Shown: in pieces, positions 45,580-54,733 of the stretch | Layout: each line of letters begins with the position of its first letter | Numbering within the stretch: the first letter of the stretch is position 1 | Origin: Sabellastarte sp. h YS-2021 | Taxonomy: Eukaryota; Annelida; Polychaeta; Sabellida; Sabellidae | Assembly (NCBI GenBank): GCA_964017235.1 | Contig: OZ024930.1 | Location: forward strand, 150,350,221-150,414,220 | Length of the DNA stretch: 64,000 nt | Direction of reading: 5' to 3' | Program-made: the position numbers and the translations under genes | Notes under the pieces: model-generated | Told to the model about the DNA's origin: nothing | Seen by the model: only the letters and a program-made list of their open reading frames with translations | Databases searched by the model: none

Positions 45580-45779
45580 GTAAGATTAACTGTAAAACTG
45601 CTGTAATTTAAGAAGGATGCTTTGACAGGCAATTTCAGTTATGTGTCTTTAAATTATATTTTTGACCTCTTCAGTAAATGAATATGAGGGTCTTTTCCAT
45701 TATATTTCTACTCTCATCTGGATATCACAATTTTGTTAAGTATTAGTGTATTTCAGTTGTATATTAACATGCACTATTA

Positions 45780-45808
45780 GCCTGTAATGCAGGCCTCGTA
45801 CACTATTC
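45780..45808 (+). repeat. Relic duplicate of the CPSF1 exon-6 start
   Basis: CCTGTAATGCAGGCCTCGTA then CACTATTCTT parallels exon 6 (CCTCCTGTGCAGGCCTCGTA then CACGATTGAT). It would read PVMQASYTI before diverging. It lies 5.3 kb upstream of the functional exon, on the other side of the antisense retroelement. Confidence 0.6.
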
Positions 45809-46730
45809 TTCATAAGCAGCTCCATTATGAAACCAATTACTGTTATACTATGTCTTGTTATATTTCTTTTACTTCACATTCTGCTGTATATTCTTTTGCT
45901 GAGGCTTTGCATAATGATGAAAGATAACATTTAGAACTGTTATAACATGGAAACTTGTATGTATTTAGGTGTGACAGAATAATACATAAGTCTCTCCTAT
46001 GTTTTGTTATAACTTCTTCAAAAGGTAATGCCTAAAGTTAATTAAAATCTGATGCCCTTGGGGTATATCTTCATGGTGAATGTATCAATTCGTATTAGTA
46101 TTTTAAGTTAATGGGAGTGTCCTCCCCTAAAGATAAGAGTATTTTTATTTGATATGCTTGCCAATCCATAGTCCTGTATATTGCGAAACATAATGAATCA
46201 GTGCTTTTGGAGGGAACTCATAGACAACTAAGTACTTTTTTCAACACATTTGGGCTTTATTTTTAGTACAAATTAGTTACATTTAAAATTTAACAATAAA
46301 ACACCTGTTAGTTTCTACACGGCTTAACCATCATCTAGCACTGTAATCATATTATCTTTGATGAACAGCTCTAACTGCATTTACATAACTGTATCACAGC
46401 ACCTAGTGCTAGTTAAAACTTCTACTTCATTAGTTACATATAGTTAGAATATTTACAAATTCCTCTAAAGTTACTAAGATATTACTTGCACACTACCAAG
46501 GTAATGTGTAAACTTGTCAAGGAGTATTAATCAACTATACACCATTTACACTATACAGCTAAGTCAAGTAAGAATAAGTAAGACCTCAATAAGAAATCTG
46601 TGATTCTGTAAGAATTAGCATGATGCAATTAAGATTACTACTCATATGAATCTGTGAGCATCTGAATTAATATTGATAAAATATAAAATAATAAATGAAA
46701 TGTACCAAGCCCAAAGTGTAGGGGTAGGGT

Positions 46731-47180
46731 TTAGGTTACTATATGTTGTTGAAATGCTAATGGAACAACTGCATCAGCAGTAGTAGTGGACTTCAGATAT
46801 GTATAAATGGCCTCACTTTTCCACTGCCCATGTTGTTTAATATTTGGCAAAGGTACTTGCAAATTATGAGCCAATGTTGCCCCACTTCTTCGAAACATAT
46901 GGAAGCCATAGTCCCTGGGATCTAAATCCATATCAGTGATGGACTTTGCAAGGAGGTTCCTAACTTTAAAAGTTGTAAGTAGTTGTATTTCAGAATTATG
47001 GTGAATCACAAACAGTGGGTCTTGTGGTTGCAGCTTCATGACTTTTATAAGTTTTTGCAGAGCAGTTACTGGACATAAAGAACTTCCAGGCAATTTTGGA
47101 ATTTGAACAACTTTAAATTGACCCGAAGCCTGCATAGTTTTTGAACATTTTAAAATAAAGTGAAGGCCTGGTTTAGCCAA
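46731..47180 (-). pseudogene. Tyrosine recombinase C-terminal half
   Basis: 149 residues with PKLPGSSLCPVTALQKL, then FHMFRRSGATLAHNLQVPL (HxxR box), IKQHGQWKSEAIYTYL (second His, Trp and the tyrosine region). These are the C-terminal catalytic boxes of phage-integrase-family recombinases carried by DIRS/Ngaro-type elements. The first catalytic Arg lies in the deleted N-terminal half, so it cannot be active alone. The preceding ORF runs into it out of frame at 47173-47180. Confidence 0.85.
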
Positions 47181-47574
47181 TGCTTAATGGAAATCCAAAG
47201 TGCAAGTATTCACTTAATATTTGGAAATCATAATGTTTTAAATAATTACGCCAATTATGAATTTTTAGACCAGAAGGTACTGGTATTCGTACCCCTTGAT
47301 AATTACAGACACCAGAGTTTTCGACTTGCTTCTGGGCCTTACTAATCCAAGTACACATATCTGGTTCCTGTAGTATTCCATTATCATGTTTAATTTTCAT
47401 ATGAATAATTTCTAATGGAAGAAATCCAAACTCTCTAACATATGGTTTATCCGTATGAAATTGGGTAAAATTCATAAACTCAGCCTCCCAAGTTATGTCA
47501 GTACATTCATATTTCATGACAGTATTTTTATTGTTACTAAAATTACTAAAATGCAAGACTGTAATGTTTATCAC
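47173..47574 (-). pseudogene. N-terminal edge of retroelement RT polyprotein
   Basis: The end of this frame reads YQGVRIPVPSGLKIHNWRNY, then YDFQILSEYLHFGFPLSIG. The pattern (basic, IPVPSGL..., W..L...D..L..YL.FGFPL) is the segment normally just upstream of the RT domain in recombinase-encoding retroelements of cnidarians and molluscs. It stops at the deletion junction with the recombinase fragment. Assignment rests on pattern memory and deserves moderate confidence. Confidence 0.55.
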
Positions 47575-48718
47575 TAATGATATCTTTCTTTATACCTAAT
47601 GCAGGAGTAAAAGCTTCGTGTGTTGTGTTTTTATACTTAACTATATCATTCTGATTATCAGAATGTAATGTTTCTATGCTTACTGTATTAATACTTGTAT
47701 GCATAGTTGTATTGTGAGGGTTTATGGCTGTAGAGCTTTGACTGGTCATGTACATATCTTGCAAACTGTCGCTGTTGCGACTGATAGATTATAGTGCATT
47801 TATACTGCCCGTATGTATATTTATATTAGAATACCTCTTGTTACTCTCACCAACAAGCCACGTGTACAAGGAAGAATATTCCTGCGTATTAGTATTTATA
47901 GTAAAGTTGTTTGTTTCCACGTACTTTTTCTGTACTTCATTGTGGCAATTTTCTGTACTAATAGAACTCAGCCAAGTAGAACGGCTATTTGACATTGCAG
48001 AAGAAATAGTTTTACTTTGTTGACTGTTATTGACCGTATCACATGGCCTGCTGGTGGAGGACATGTTTTTCAACATAATTTTGTTTGAATTGGCTGTAGT
48101 ACAAATCATACGGTCATATATGTCACATGAATCTAGTACAGATGTACTTTGGTTAACCGTTGTACTTGCACTAGTTACAAGACTGGTGAAATCTTTGTCC
48201 AAGGTTTCTGCCCGATTAATTTGTAGAAATGCTTTATCATTAATTTCAATATTAACATTATTGTTTATAACAGATTTATTAACTGGTTTAACCACATCAC
48301 ATGTATTAACCCTATTTTTAGGGGAAAAAACCTTGGCAAAGACATTGCACCCAACTTTGATATATTGTTTTTTGTTGTTGCCCGGAAAAAACTCTGGGGC
48401 ATTAACATTGAAATTAAATATTTGCTTAACTTTTCTTTTTGTACTTGTCCACCTATTATTAATTGGGCAACATTTTTTGTCTAACATTGGTTTAACACCA
48501 TCGTTAAATTCATTTCTTTGACTTAACTGTTGGCTTTTTACCTCTGTGTCGACATAAACTTTATGGTTACGTAACTTACTAGTAACCCAAGCTTTATCAG
48601 TACAATATATGTCTTTTTTACATGAAAACTTATAGTCTGGTAACGTCTCGCCATTGCCATGGTTACTGACTAGTCTTACCCCCCCCGTAACTTTGTTTGT
48701 ATAGGGTAGGGGAATCTT
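47546..48718 (-). pseudogene. Asn/Ser/Thr-rich ORF of the intron-5 retroelement
   Basis: The frame is open from about 48718 to a stop at 47789, and again from 47764 to 47546. It carries GNGETLPDYKFSCKKD near the start and KRKVKQIFNFNVNAPEF before a long Asn/Ser/Thr-rich stretch. There is no ATG until 48487 (MLDKKCCPINN). Possibly a linker between gag-like and RT regions. No domain is recognised. Confidence 0.45.
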
Positions 48719-48723
48719 TATTT

Positions 48724-49674
48724 TTAAACATTCTGATTTTCAATGGATTCTTTTGTATCTTTTCTTAATCTATGACACTTTGTTTTTGGGTGATCATACT
48801 TTTTTCCCGCTGAACTATAACAGTAGCTACAATAATGTTGATAAGTGATGCCCTTATCTGTGTGTTCACTTTGTTTTTCAAATTTGCATGAGCCTTTATT
48901 AAACAGTTTACAGATGAAATGTTTTTCTGCAAATTCGGACAATTTTGAGGGATTAGGGTTGCCAATAACTCTTTGTGCATTTCGGGACCTAATTTTTTCA
49001 ATTTGATCCAATTGATTCCAATCAATTTTCCCTTTTTCTATCTCTTGCAGTACCACCCCATGGGCCCTTTTTGCAGTAGGGAAGGACAACTCAATGGCAT
49101 CTTGTAATACACTAGTAAAATGTTTCAACATAATTTCACGGATCTGATTGTTTTGTTCATCTAAAACGCAAAATATGTATCCCTGGGCCCACTGGTAAAC
49201 ATTTAGATCATCATATATTGGTTGTTTCCCATTTAGGACTGTACAAAAGTCATGTGGCCAGTTAATAACTTTGTGTACCTTATGTACCCCTGCCCTGTAT
49301 CTACCAGACTTTAAGTTAACATCAACTGCTTTACCTTTGGTTGGATTTGATGTTCTGGAGGTCCTGTCGTATTGGTGTAGACGCCTCTGAACTTCCGCTT
49401 GAATCCGCCCATCAGATCTTAGCTCTTCAAAGCTGGGCAACTTCTGGGCACTCAGGTCCTTCTCAGTATGCATTGAACTGTGGGCAACAGGTGACAGTGG
49501 TTGAGCTTGGGACGTCTTCTTCATGCTCTCCGTCAAAGCAGATACTGTTTGCACTAGTTTGTCCACTTTATCTTCTAACAACTGAATTTTTGACTGTGAA
49601 CCCCCATTATCATCGTTGGTAAGAGTTCCTTGGGGTTCAGCTGCTATAACAGCCTTAGTTTTCCTTTTTCCCAT
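48724..49674 (-). CDS. Gag-like protein of the intron-5 retroelement
   Basis: 316 residues, intact. It starts MGKRKTKAVIAAEPQGTL, followed by a predicted coiled coil (LEDKVDKLVQTVSALTESMK) and a conserved middle with VHKVINWPHDFC and YDDLNVYQWAQGYIF. The C-terminal Cys/His-rich finger has CKLFNKGSC, HYCSYC and KTKCHRL. Coiled coil plus finger suggests a nucleic-acid-binding, multimerising Gag-like product. It is the first ORF of the antisense element. Confidence 0.65.
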   Translation of the reverse strand: MGKRKTKAVIAAEPQGTLTNDDNGGSQSKIQLLEDKVDKLVQTVSALTESMKKTSQAQPLSPVAHSSMHTEKDLSAQKLPSFEELRSDGRIQAEVQRRLHQYDRTSRTSNPTKGKAVDVNLKSGRYRAGVHKVHKVINWPHDFCTVLNGKQPIYDDLNVYQWAQGYIFCVLDEQNNQIREIMLKHFTSVLQDAIELSFPTAKRAHGVVLQEIEKGKIDWNQLDQIEKIRSRNAQRVIGNPNPSKLSEFAEKHFICKLFNKGSCKFEKQSEHTDKGITYQHYCSYCYSSAGKKYDHPKTKCHRLRKDTKESIENQNV

Positions 49675-51055
49675 AATGTGTAATGTACTGTCAGTGCTGG
49701 TTAAAAGATTCGAATCTCTGCCACTAATTGTTCATAAAAGGCCAAATTCAACTTTCATCAAGCACTAACAGTAGTTTGACAACCCTCACAATACGCTAGT
49801 TTACTAAATGTCACAGTTTATATAGACCACTGATAGACAGAAAGTACTGGTCAGAAACCAGGTGAACTAAAAGCTAGACAACCTTGACCAAGCATGTGTC
49901 CCTTGAGATATTTAACCCAATTTTACAAAGCACTGCCACACCTTGTGTAGAGTGCAGGTATTGAGCAAATCGAATTGTAACCTCATTCCTGGCTTTACCA
50001 TAAAGTACCTATCTTTTAACCCTGTACACAATTTACTAGGTCACCTCCCAACACTGAAACTGTGCGCTACTTTATACGCGCCACCTATACAGTGTGTATT
50101 ATTTGCATACTGCTTGGTGTCATGTCATGGCACAAACCTTAACTTGGCACAACACAGAAGTCAAAATATCTATTGTTATTTGATTGCAATCGGTAAAATT
50201 TGTGCACTTCCGTCTACCAAATAAGGGAGTTAAAGTGATGACAGAAATAATCAAAATATCTTCGGCTATTTCTGTATCCAAAGTGTGCCAGTTGGGGCGC
50301 TGAATTCTGGTAGAAATTATATTATCGCCACTTAAAAAGCACTGTAAAAAGTTTATTGTTTTGATTTTATCTTAGTAAAATACTTATATAACTTGACCTT
50401 GTGTCAATGCATATTTAACAGAAATAAATCCACCAAATTACACTTATTATGCAAAAATGAGGTTTTTGTGTCACAAGTTGTGCCAAGTAACGGAGGGAAG
50501 CAGTTTGCCCAGTAAAATCCAGGGATGGGACGGTAGCGGATTTTTTCTGTTCGGTATCCTGCCAATGCCAAACTTTCCGATTCCAGGATACTAAAATAAA
50601 TTGTTTTAGTATTTCCCCAATCGAACCGACTTTCAACAAGAAATGGAATTGATCGAAACAAAACAAGGTTTATCAAAAATTGTTACAAAAGCTTAAAATT
50701 TTGGGAGAAAAATACTGGATAAACTGTGAGAATTTCTTCAGATTTATGGTATGTTTGTCATATTTCATGTTTTCCAATGATTTTATGCATTGACAATTAG
50801 TATGTGTGAGTTAATATTTTGTTTCGGTATTTCCTTAAAATGGTCTCAATACAATAATTCCAGCAATTCCCTCTCATCCCTAGTAAAATCCTTGGTACAG
50901 GTGTTGTACAGGACTGATTTGAAGACACTTTATGGACAAACTAATTGTTGCTGTCTGTCTTTCTGCACTTATTTAGTAAATAAGTATTTACCTTAAATTG
51001 CTATTGTATATCTACATGTGCAGTAACCCAGCTTGGTTTATTTCTGATTTAACAG

Positions 51056-51199
51056 TAAACCTCCTGTGCAGGCCTCGTACACGATTGATCTTAGAAAACT
51101 GAATGAGAAGGTGATTAGTGTGCTGGACATTCAGTTCCTGCATGGATACAATGAGCCCACTCTCTTTATCCTGTATGAACCCCAGCCAACATGGGCTGG
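51056..51199 (+). CDS. CPSF1: CPSF1 exon 6
   Basis: The acceptor GATTTAACAG at 51046-51055 gives (G)[18 protein letters not shown], then [20 protein letters not shown] and PQPTWAG, a strong CPSF160 match. A closer-looking acceptor TGTGCAG at 51065-51071 would put the exon out of phase with exon 5, so 51056 is preferred. Donor GTAAGT, phase 2 in and 2 out. Confidence 0.92.
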
Positions 51200-51996
51200 G
51201 TAAGTAGTGATTATTAACCTGTGTTGGGTTGACACAAGTTAGAGAAAACTCAGATCTACATTGAGAAAAAGAAAATATTTTTTATACATCGCTTTCTCAG
51301 CATTTTGCATGATCATATGTCAGTGTGAAATTTGATATTATTGCTTTGTACAATTTATTGGCATTTTAATTTGACTACTTTGTTGGGGTCGAAACTGATT
51401 AGCAAAATAACTCTTGAAATATTTGGGAATGGTGTTTGGCACACATTTAAATATTTGTTGTTTATATTAAAGGTTATGAACTAACTGGTTTGTAATACAA
51501 TAACTACATACTTTCTTCCAGCACCCATATAAATTTAAAAATCATCATGAAATGATAAAAATAAAACTCAATATTTTAATGTCTACTTAAATAGAGCTCA
51601 ACTTAACTTTTAACTACATTTTATAATAAAGTTAGAAACCTAGAAGTAGGAAAATTTGATATCCTGTAAATAGTTTATAAAGACAAATCTTACCTTTTAT
51701 AGAAAAGAGATGCCTTGGAAATCTAAATTGTACAGGTTTTTAAAATTTAGCAAATATTTGTTGTTGCTGAAGAATATTGAATCAGTACTGCTGGTGAATG
51801 AACAGCAAGTGTCTGTCTTTGAGCCTTTGCACACGTGAAAAGGAGAAGACCATCATCATTCAATTCAGGTTTATTTCGCTCCAGTTGGTCGCGTATTTCA
51901 ACCAGATGATTGAACTATATTTGAAATTAATTAAGATGTTAATTTAGGTAACATTTAATCAAGAGAGCTTTACTGTTAGTATGTGTGCTATTTTAG

Positions 51997-52136
51997 GAGG
52001 ATAGCAGTGAGGAAGGACAGCTGTAGTTTGGTGGCACTGTCCCTGAATATTCAGGAGAAGGTCCATCCTATCATCTGGTCACTGAGTGGTCTCCCCTTTG
52101 ACTGCCACACTGTCATGCCTGTACCCAAACCTATAG
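51997..52136 (+). CDS. CPSF1: CPSF1 exon 7
   Basis: Reads (G)[36 protein letters not shown], then PVPKPIG. It matches the conserved VAVR.D.C..VA.SLN...KVHP.IWS...LPFDC motif. Acceptor GCTATTTTAG, donor GTAGAG. Phase 2 in, 1 out. DIRS-A2 starts 165 bp into the following intron. Confidence 0.94.
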
Positions 52137-52319
52137 GTAGAGTAATATGTTACAGCAGATACTGTTTAAATATAAACTCATCTTCATCCATTTTACCAAA
52201 AACTAACCATCGCACAAACCTAAGGAATTGTGGGAGTAAACACATCTCTACTTATAGCTTCTTTTGAAGATTACCAAAATTACCTGAGGTTGGTGTAAAT
52301 TTTATTGCGTTAATACATC

Positions 52320-52491
52320 CTATCCAATGGACAATAGCTTATCCGGTCGGCGCAGACCGGCCCGCCAAACGTCAGAAAAAGACGTCCTGTGTTTCCACCG
52401 GCCAGGCCGGCCCAGTCCTGTGCACTCGCCAGGTGGCGTGTAGTACTTCCTTCCTGTCTAGACAGCGTGACGTCATAGCATCTTTTTCGTT
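52320..52491 (+). repeat. DIRS-A2 left inverted repeat
   Basis: From CTATCCAATGGACAATAGC to CATCTTTTTCGTT, identical by eye to the reverse complement of 58468-58639. The left repeat of DIRS elements usually carries the promoter. Confidence 0.93.
52468..52475. promoter_or_regulatory. CRE-type palindrome TGACGTCA in DIRS-A2 left repeat
   Basis: A perfect CREB/ATF consensus octamer inside the left repeat, mirrored at 58484-58491 and present in DIRS-C at 702-709. A1 has a mutated left copy (TGATGTCA). A role in driving element transcription is inference. Confidence 0.5.
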
Positions 52492-52645
52492 TGGCGCGTG
52501 CCCTGTGTACACGAAAATTTGAGAGTGAATTTATATTTTGGAATTTGTCAAGTTATCTTCAAGAAGTGTTTCGGAAGTTTTATAACATTGTTGTGGGAGT
52601 GTCATAGAACGTTTGTATCTTATTTTTACATCATTTCAGTACATT

Positions 52646-54733
52646 ATGTCTTCTCCTAGCCAGAAACACGGGAGCTGTGGTCACATTATGGCCAGTTTCG
52701 ACAGCCATAGTTTCTGCGCTAGATGTAGAGAAAAAAGTAAAGGCTCAGATCCTTGTATTTCACATAATGACTGCCCTGCTTGCAACTCCCTCACAGAGGA
52801 CCAACGCTTACAGTTGTCCACTCCTAGTTATAGGATTAAAAAGGAAAAGCGAGAGCTTAAGAAATCTTCTGATACACCAAACAAAGACTCAGCTAGTTCC
52901 TCTCTCATCGACCCGTCCTCAGTGACAGTAGTGGGAGCTGTGGACGCCCAAGGGGTAGTCAAATCCCCGGGTTTGAGTTCTGAAAAGAAAAAAAAGAAAA
53001 CAGAATCCCAGGAAAAGAAATCTTCCGCTAAACACAAGACTACTGAAGGAAAGCCTTCTAAATCGCCACCTCAAACTCACAAATCCGCAGCAGATTCCCG
53101 GATTGACGAGTTAGACCTTAAATGGTCGGAGAGGTTTAATAGACTAGAAGCTCTCCTCATTGCAAAAACCTTGGATAATCAAGAACCGACCTTTGCTCCG
53201 GTTAAGATCACACCGACGCACACCCCACCAGTTGGTGTAGTTAAATCCTCAGAACCTTTCATCCGACCGGCTGAAAAACCACCAACCTCAGATTTGTCCA
53301 GCACCGACCACTCTCCTCAGAGACAGGCAACGGACAAATCGCTTTCATCTACTGTCAAGAAATCTTCAGATTTGCAGGGTGTCTCTCAGATTGGCTCCAA
53401 GTTTCAATCGACCAGCAAATTGCCTCAGGACAAAACAAACACCGACCAACTTTCAGATTTACCTGGAACCGGCTCACCTTTTCTTCAGGCCTCCAGTAAA
53501 TCGTCCTCAGCACCGGCCGGCAAACATGACTCAGCTTCCATGGACACTGATTCCGAATCTGAGTTTTCCGACAGACCCCCAGTGGATATCTTCGTAGACG
53601 AAGGGGAGGTGTCCGACAACGACCCGGATGACACTGTGACTGATCCCGACCAGACCCTCTCAGAGGATCAGAATTACAGGGAGACGATGAGGGGGATCAG
53701 GTCCTACATGGGGTGGACAGACATTCCGGATATTGATACCACAACATCTACATCGGACGACAACCCCTTTGCTGGCCCAAGGACTCAACCCACAGGGAAG
53801 GTGTCGGTCAAAATGCCTACGGATGAGTGGCTGTGCAAAAAAATGGGTAAACTTAACTTGACCTTGGTAGAAGGCTACCCGTCTCGCAGCTCAGAGGCGG
53901 GTGGTTTACTGAAAGACCAATTTATACGACCAGCCAGATCACAGCAGAAATGGTACGGTTTGGCATCTGACCCACAAAAGTCCGCTTCTGGCAAGTCATT
54001 GTCTTCTTGGAATACCGACTCAGCCAAAGTTAACAGCACCTACAGCAGGATTGCCAGAGCAGCAGGTATTGCCTCCACCCCTCCCCCTTCGCGTCAGATC
54101 TCTCAGGACAATCTACGACGCTGGGAGAAGGCAGCCCGCGAAGCATCCACCATGTGCAATCAAGCCGCAGCATTCAATAGGTGTCTGAACAAAGTGCAGG
54201 ACAATATGAGATCACAGTTAAAAGCCATTAAGTTGGATCTTAGTAAGGGAAAATCTTCATCCAAGGTCTCTGGTGCTGCTGAGGAATTGCAGTTCCTCCT
54301 GGATTTTAACTCGGGTATCACCCAAGCTATGGCCAGGACCTTTGAACATCTTACTGATTTTGTCTTCATTACAGTGGCCAACTCCACACTCACCAGGAGG
54401 GATGCATACCTATCTCACCTCAAGCCTGGTATAAAGCCGGACACCTTGGCTGCTCTCCGGACAGGTCCGCTTAACATGTCTACACTTTTCCCAGAGGAAG
54501 CCTTAAAGCAGGCAGAGCAGGACATAGCCGCCTTTGAATCGAAAGGACAGATTCACACCGGGAAGAAAGCTCGCTTCCACCCATATGAGCGACCTGAAAA
54601 GCGACCAGACAATAAAAAGCCGGATCGTCCAGCTTGGAAAAATGTGGGATACAGAGGACAAAGCAAGAGAGGCAGGGGCAAATCATCTTACTACTCCTCG
54701 CGACCAGCCAAGGGCCAGCAGTCCTATAAATGA
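52646..54733 (+). CDS. DIRS-A2 gag-like protein (ORF1)
   Basis: 695 residues from MSSPSQKHGSCGHIMASFD. That ATG is chosen over one 33 bases upstream because A1 starts at the equivalent position. The N-terminal Cys/His cluster (CGHIMAS, FCARC, DPCISHNDCPAC) suggests a zinc-binding fold. A Lys/Ser-rich linker, an acidic stretch (SDRPPVDIFVDEGEVSDND) and a conserved C-terminal half (TDEWLCKKMGKLNLTLVEG, RRWEKAAREASTMCNQAAA, GIKPDTLAALRTG) follow. It ends in a basic Arg/Lys/Ser-rich tail and a TGA followed by C. Presumed nucleoprotein by analogy with DIRS ORF1. Overlaps the RT frame by about 200 bases. Confidence 0.9.
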   Translation: MSSPSQKHGSCGHIMASFDSHSFCARCREKSKGSDPCISHNDCPACNSLTEDQRLQLSTPSYRIKKEKRELKKSSDTPNKDSASSSLIDPSSVTVVGAVDAQGVVKSPGLSSEKKKKKTESQEKKSSAKHKTTEGKPSKSPPQTHKSAADSRIDELDLKWSERFNRLEALLIAKTLDNQEPTFAPVKITPTHTPPVGVVKSSEPFIRPAEKPPTSDLSSTDHSPQRQATDKSLSSTVKKSSDLQGVSQIGSKFQSTSKLPQDKTNTDQLSDLPGTGSPFLQASSKSSSAPAGKHDSASMDTDSESEFSDRPPVDIFVDEGEVSDNDPDDTVTDPDQTLSEDQNYRETMRGIRSYMGWTDIPDIDTTTSTSDDNPFAGPRTQPTGKVSVKMPTDEWLCKKMGKLNLTLVEGYPSRSSEAGGLLKDQFIRPARSQQKWYGLASDPQKSASGKSLSSWNTDSAKVNSTYSRIARAAGIASTPPPSRQISQDNLRRWEKAAREASTMCNQAAAFNRCLNKVQDNMRSQLKAIKLDLSKGKSSSKVSGAAEELQFLLDFNSGITQAMARTFEHLTDFVFITVANSTLTRRDAYLSHLKPGIKPDTLAALRTGPLNMSTLFPEEALKQAEQDIAAFESKGQIHTGKKARFHPYERPEKRPDNKKPDRPAWKNVGYRGQSKRGRGKSSYYSSRPAKGQQSYK

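Larger units (their letters stand above)
46725..50492 (-). mobile_element. Antisense tyrosine-recombinase retroelement, RT-deleted
   Basis: On the minus strand, from high to low coordinates: a 5' terminal region (50492-50090), a gag-like ORF, a low-complexity ORF, the N-terminal edge of an RT polyprotein, then directly a recombinase C-terminus. The RT, RNase H and recombinase N-terminal half are missing. The lineage is distinct from DIRS-A. It sits in CPSF1 intron 5 opposite to the gene. The left terminus is not certain. Confidence 0.75.

Noticed and set aside
48030..48521. Plus-strand 163-residue hydrophobic ORF as a membrane protein
   Set aside because: It is antisense to the retroelement's Asn/Ser-rich frame. 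Its hydrophobicity follows from the complement of that composition.
46725..50492. Calling the intron-5 element a Crypton (recombinase without RT)
   Set aside because: The segment IPVPSGL...FGFPL before the recombinase looks like the lead-in to an RT domain, so loss of RT is the simpler reading.
51072..51199. CPSF1 exon 6 starting at the TGTGCAG acceptor at 51071
   Set aside because: It would be phase 0 while exon 5 ends in phase 2. Starting at 51056 after AACAG restores the frame and adds KPPVQ.
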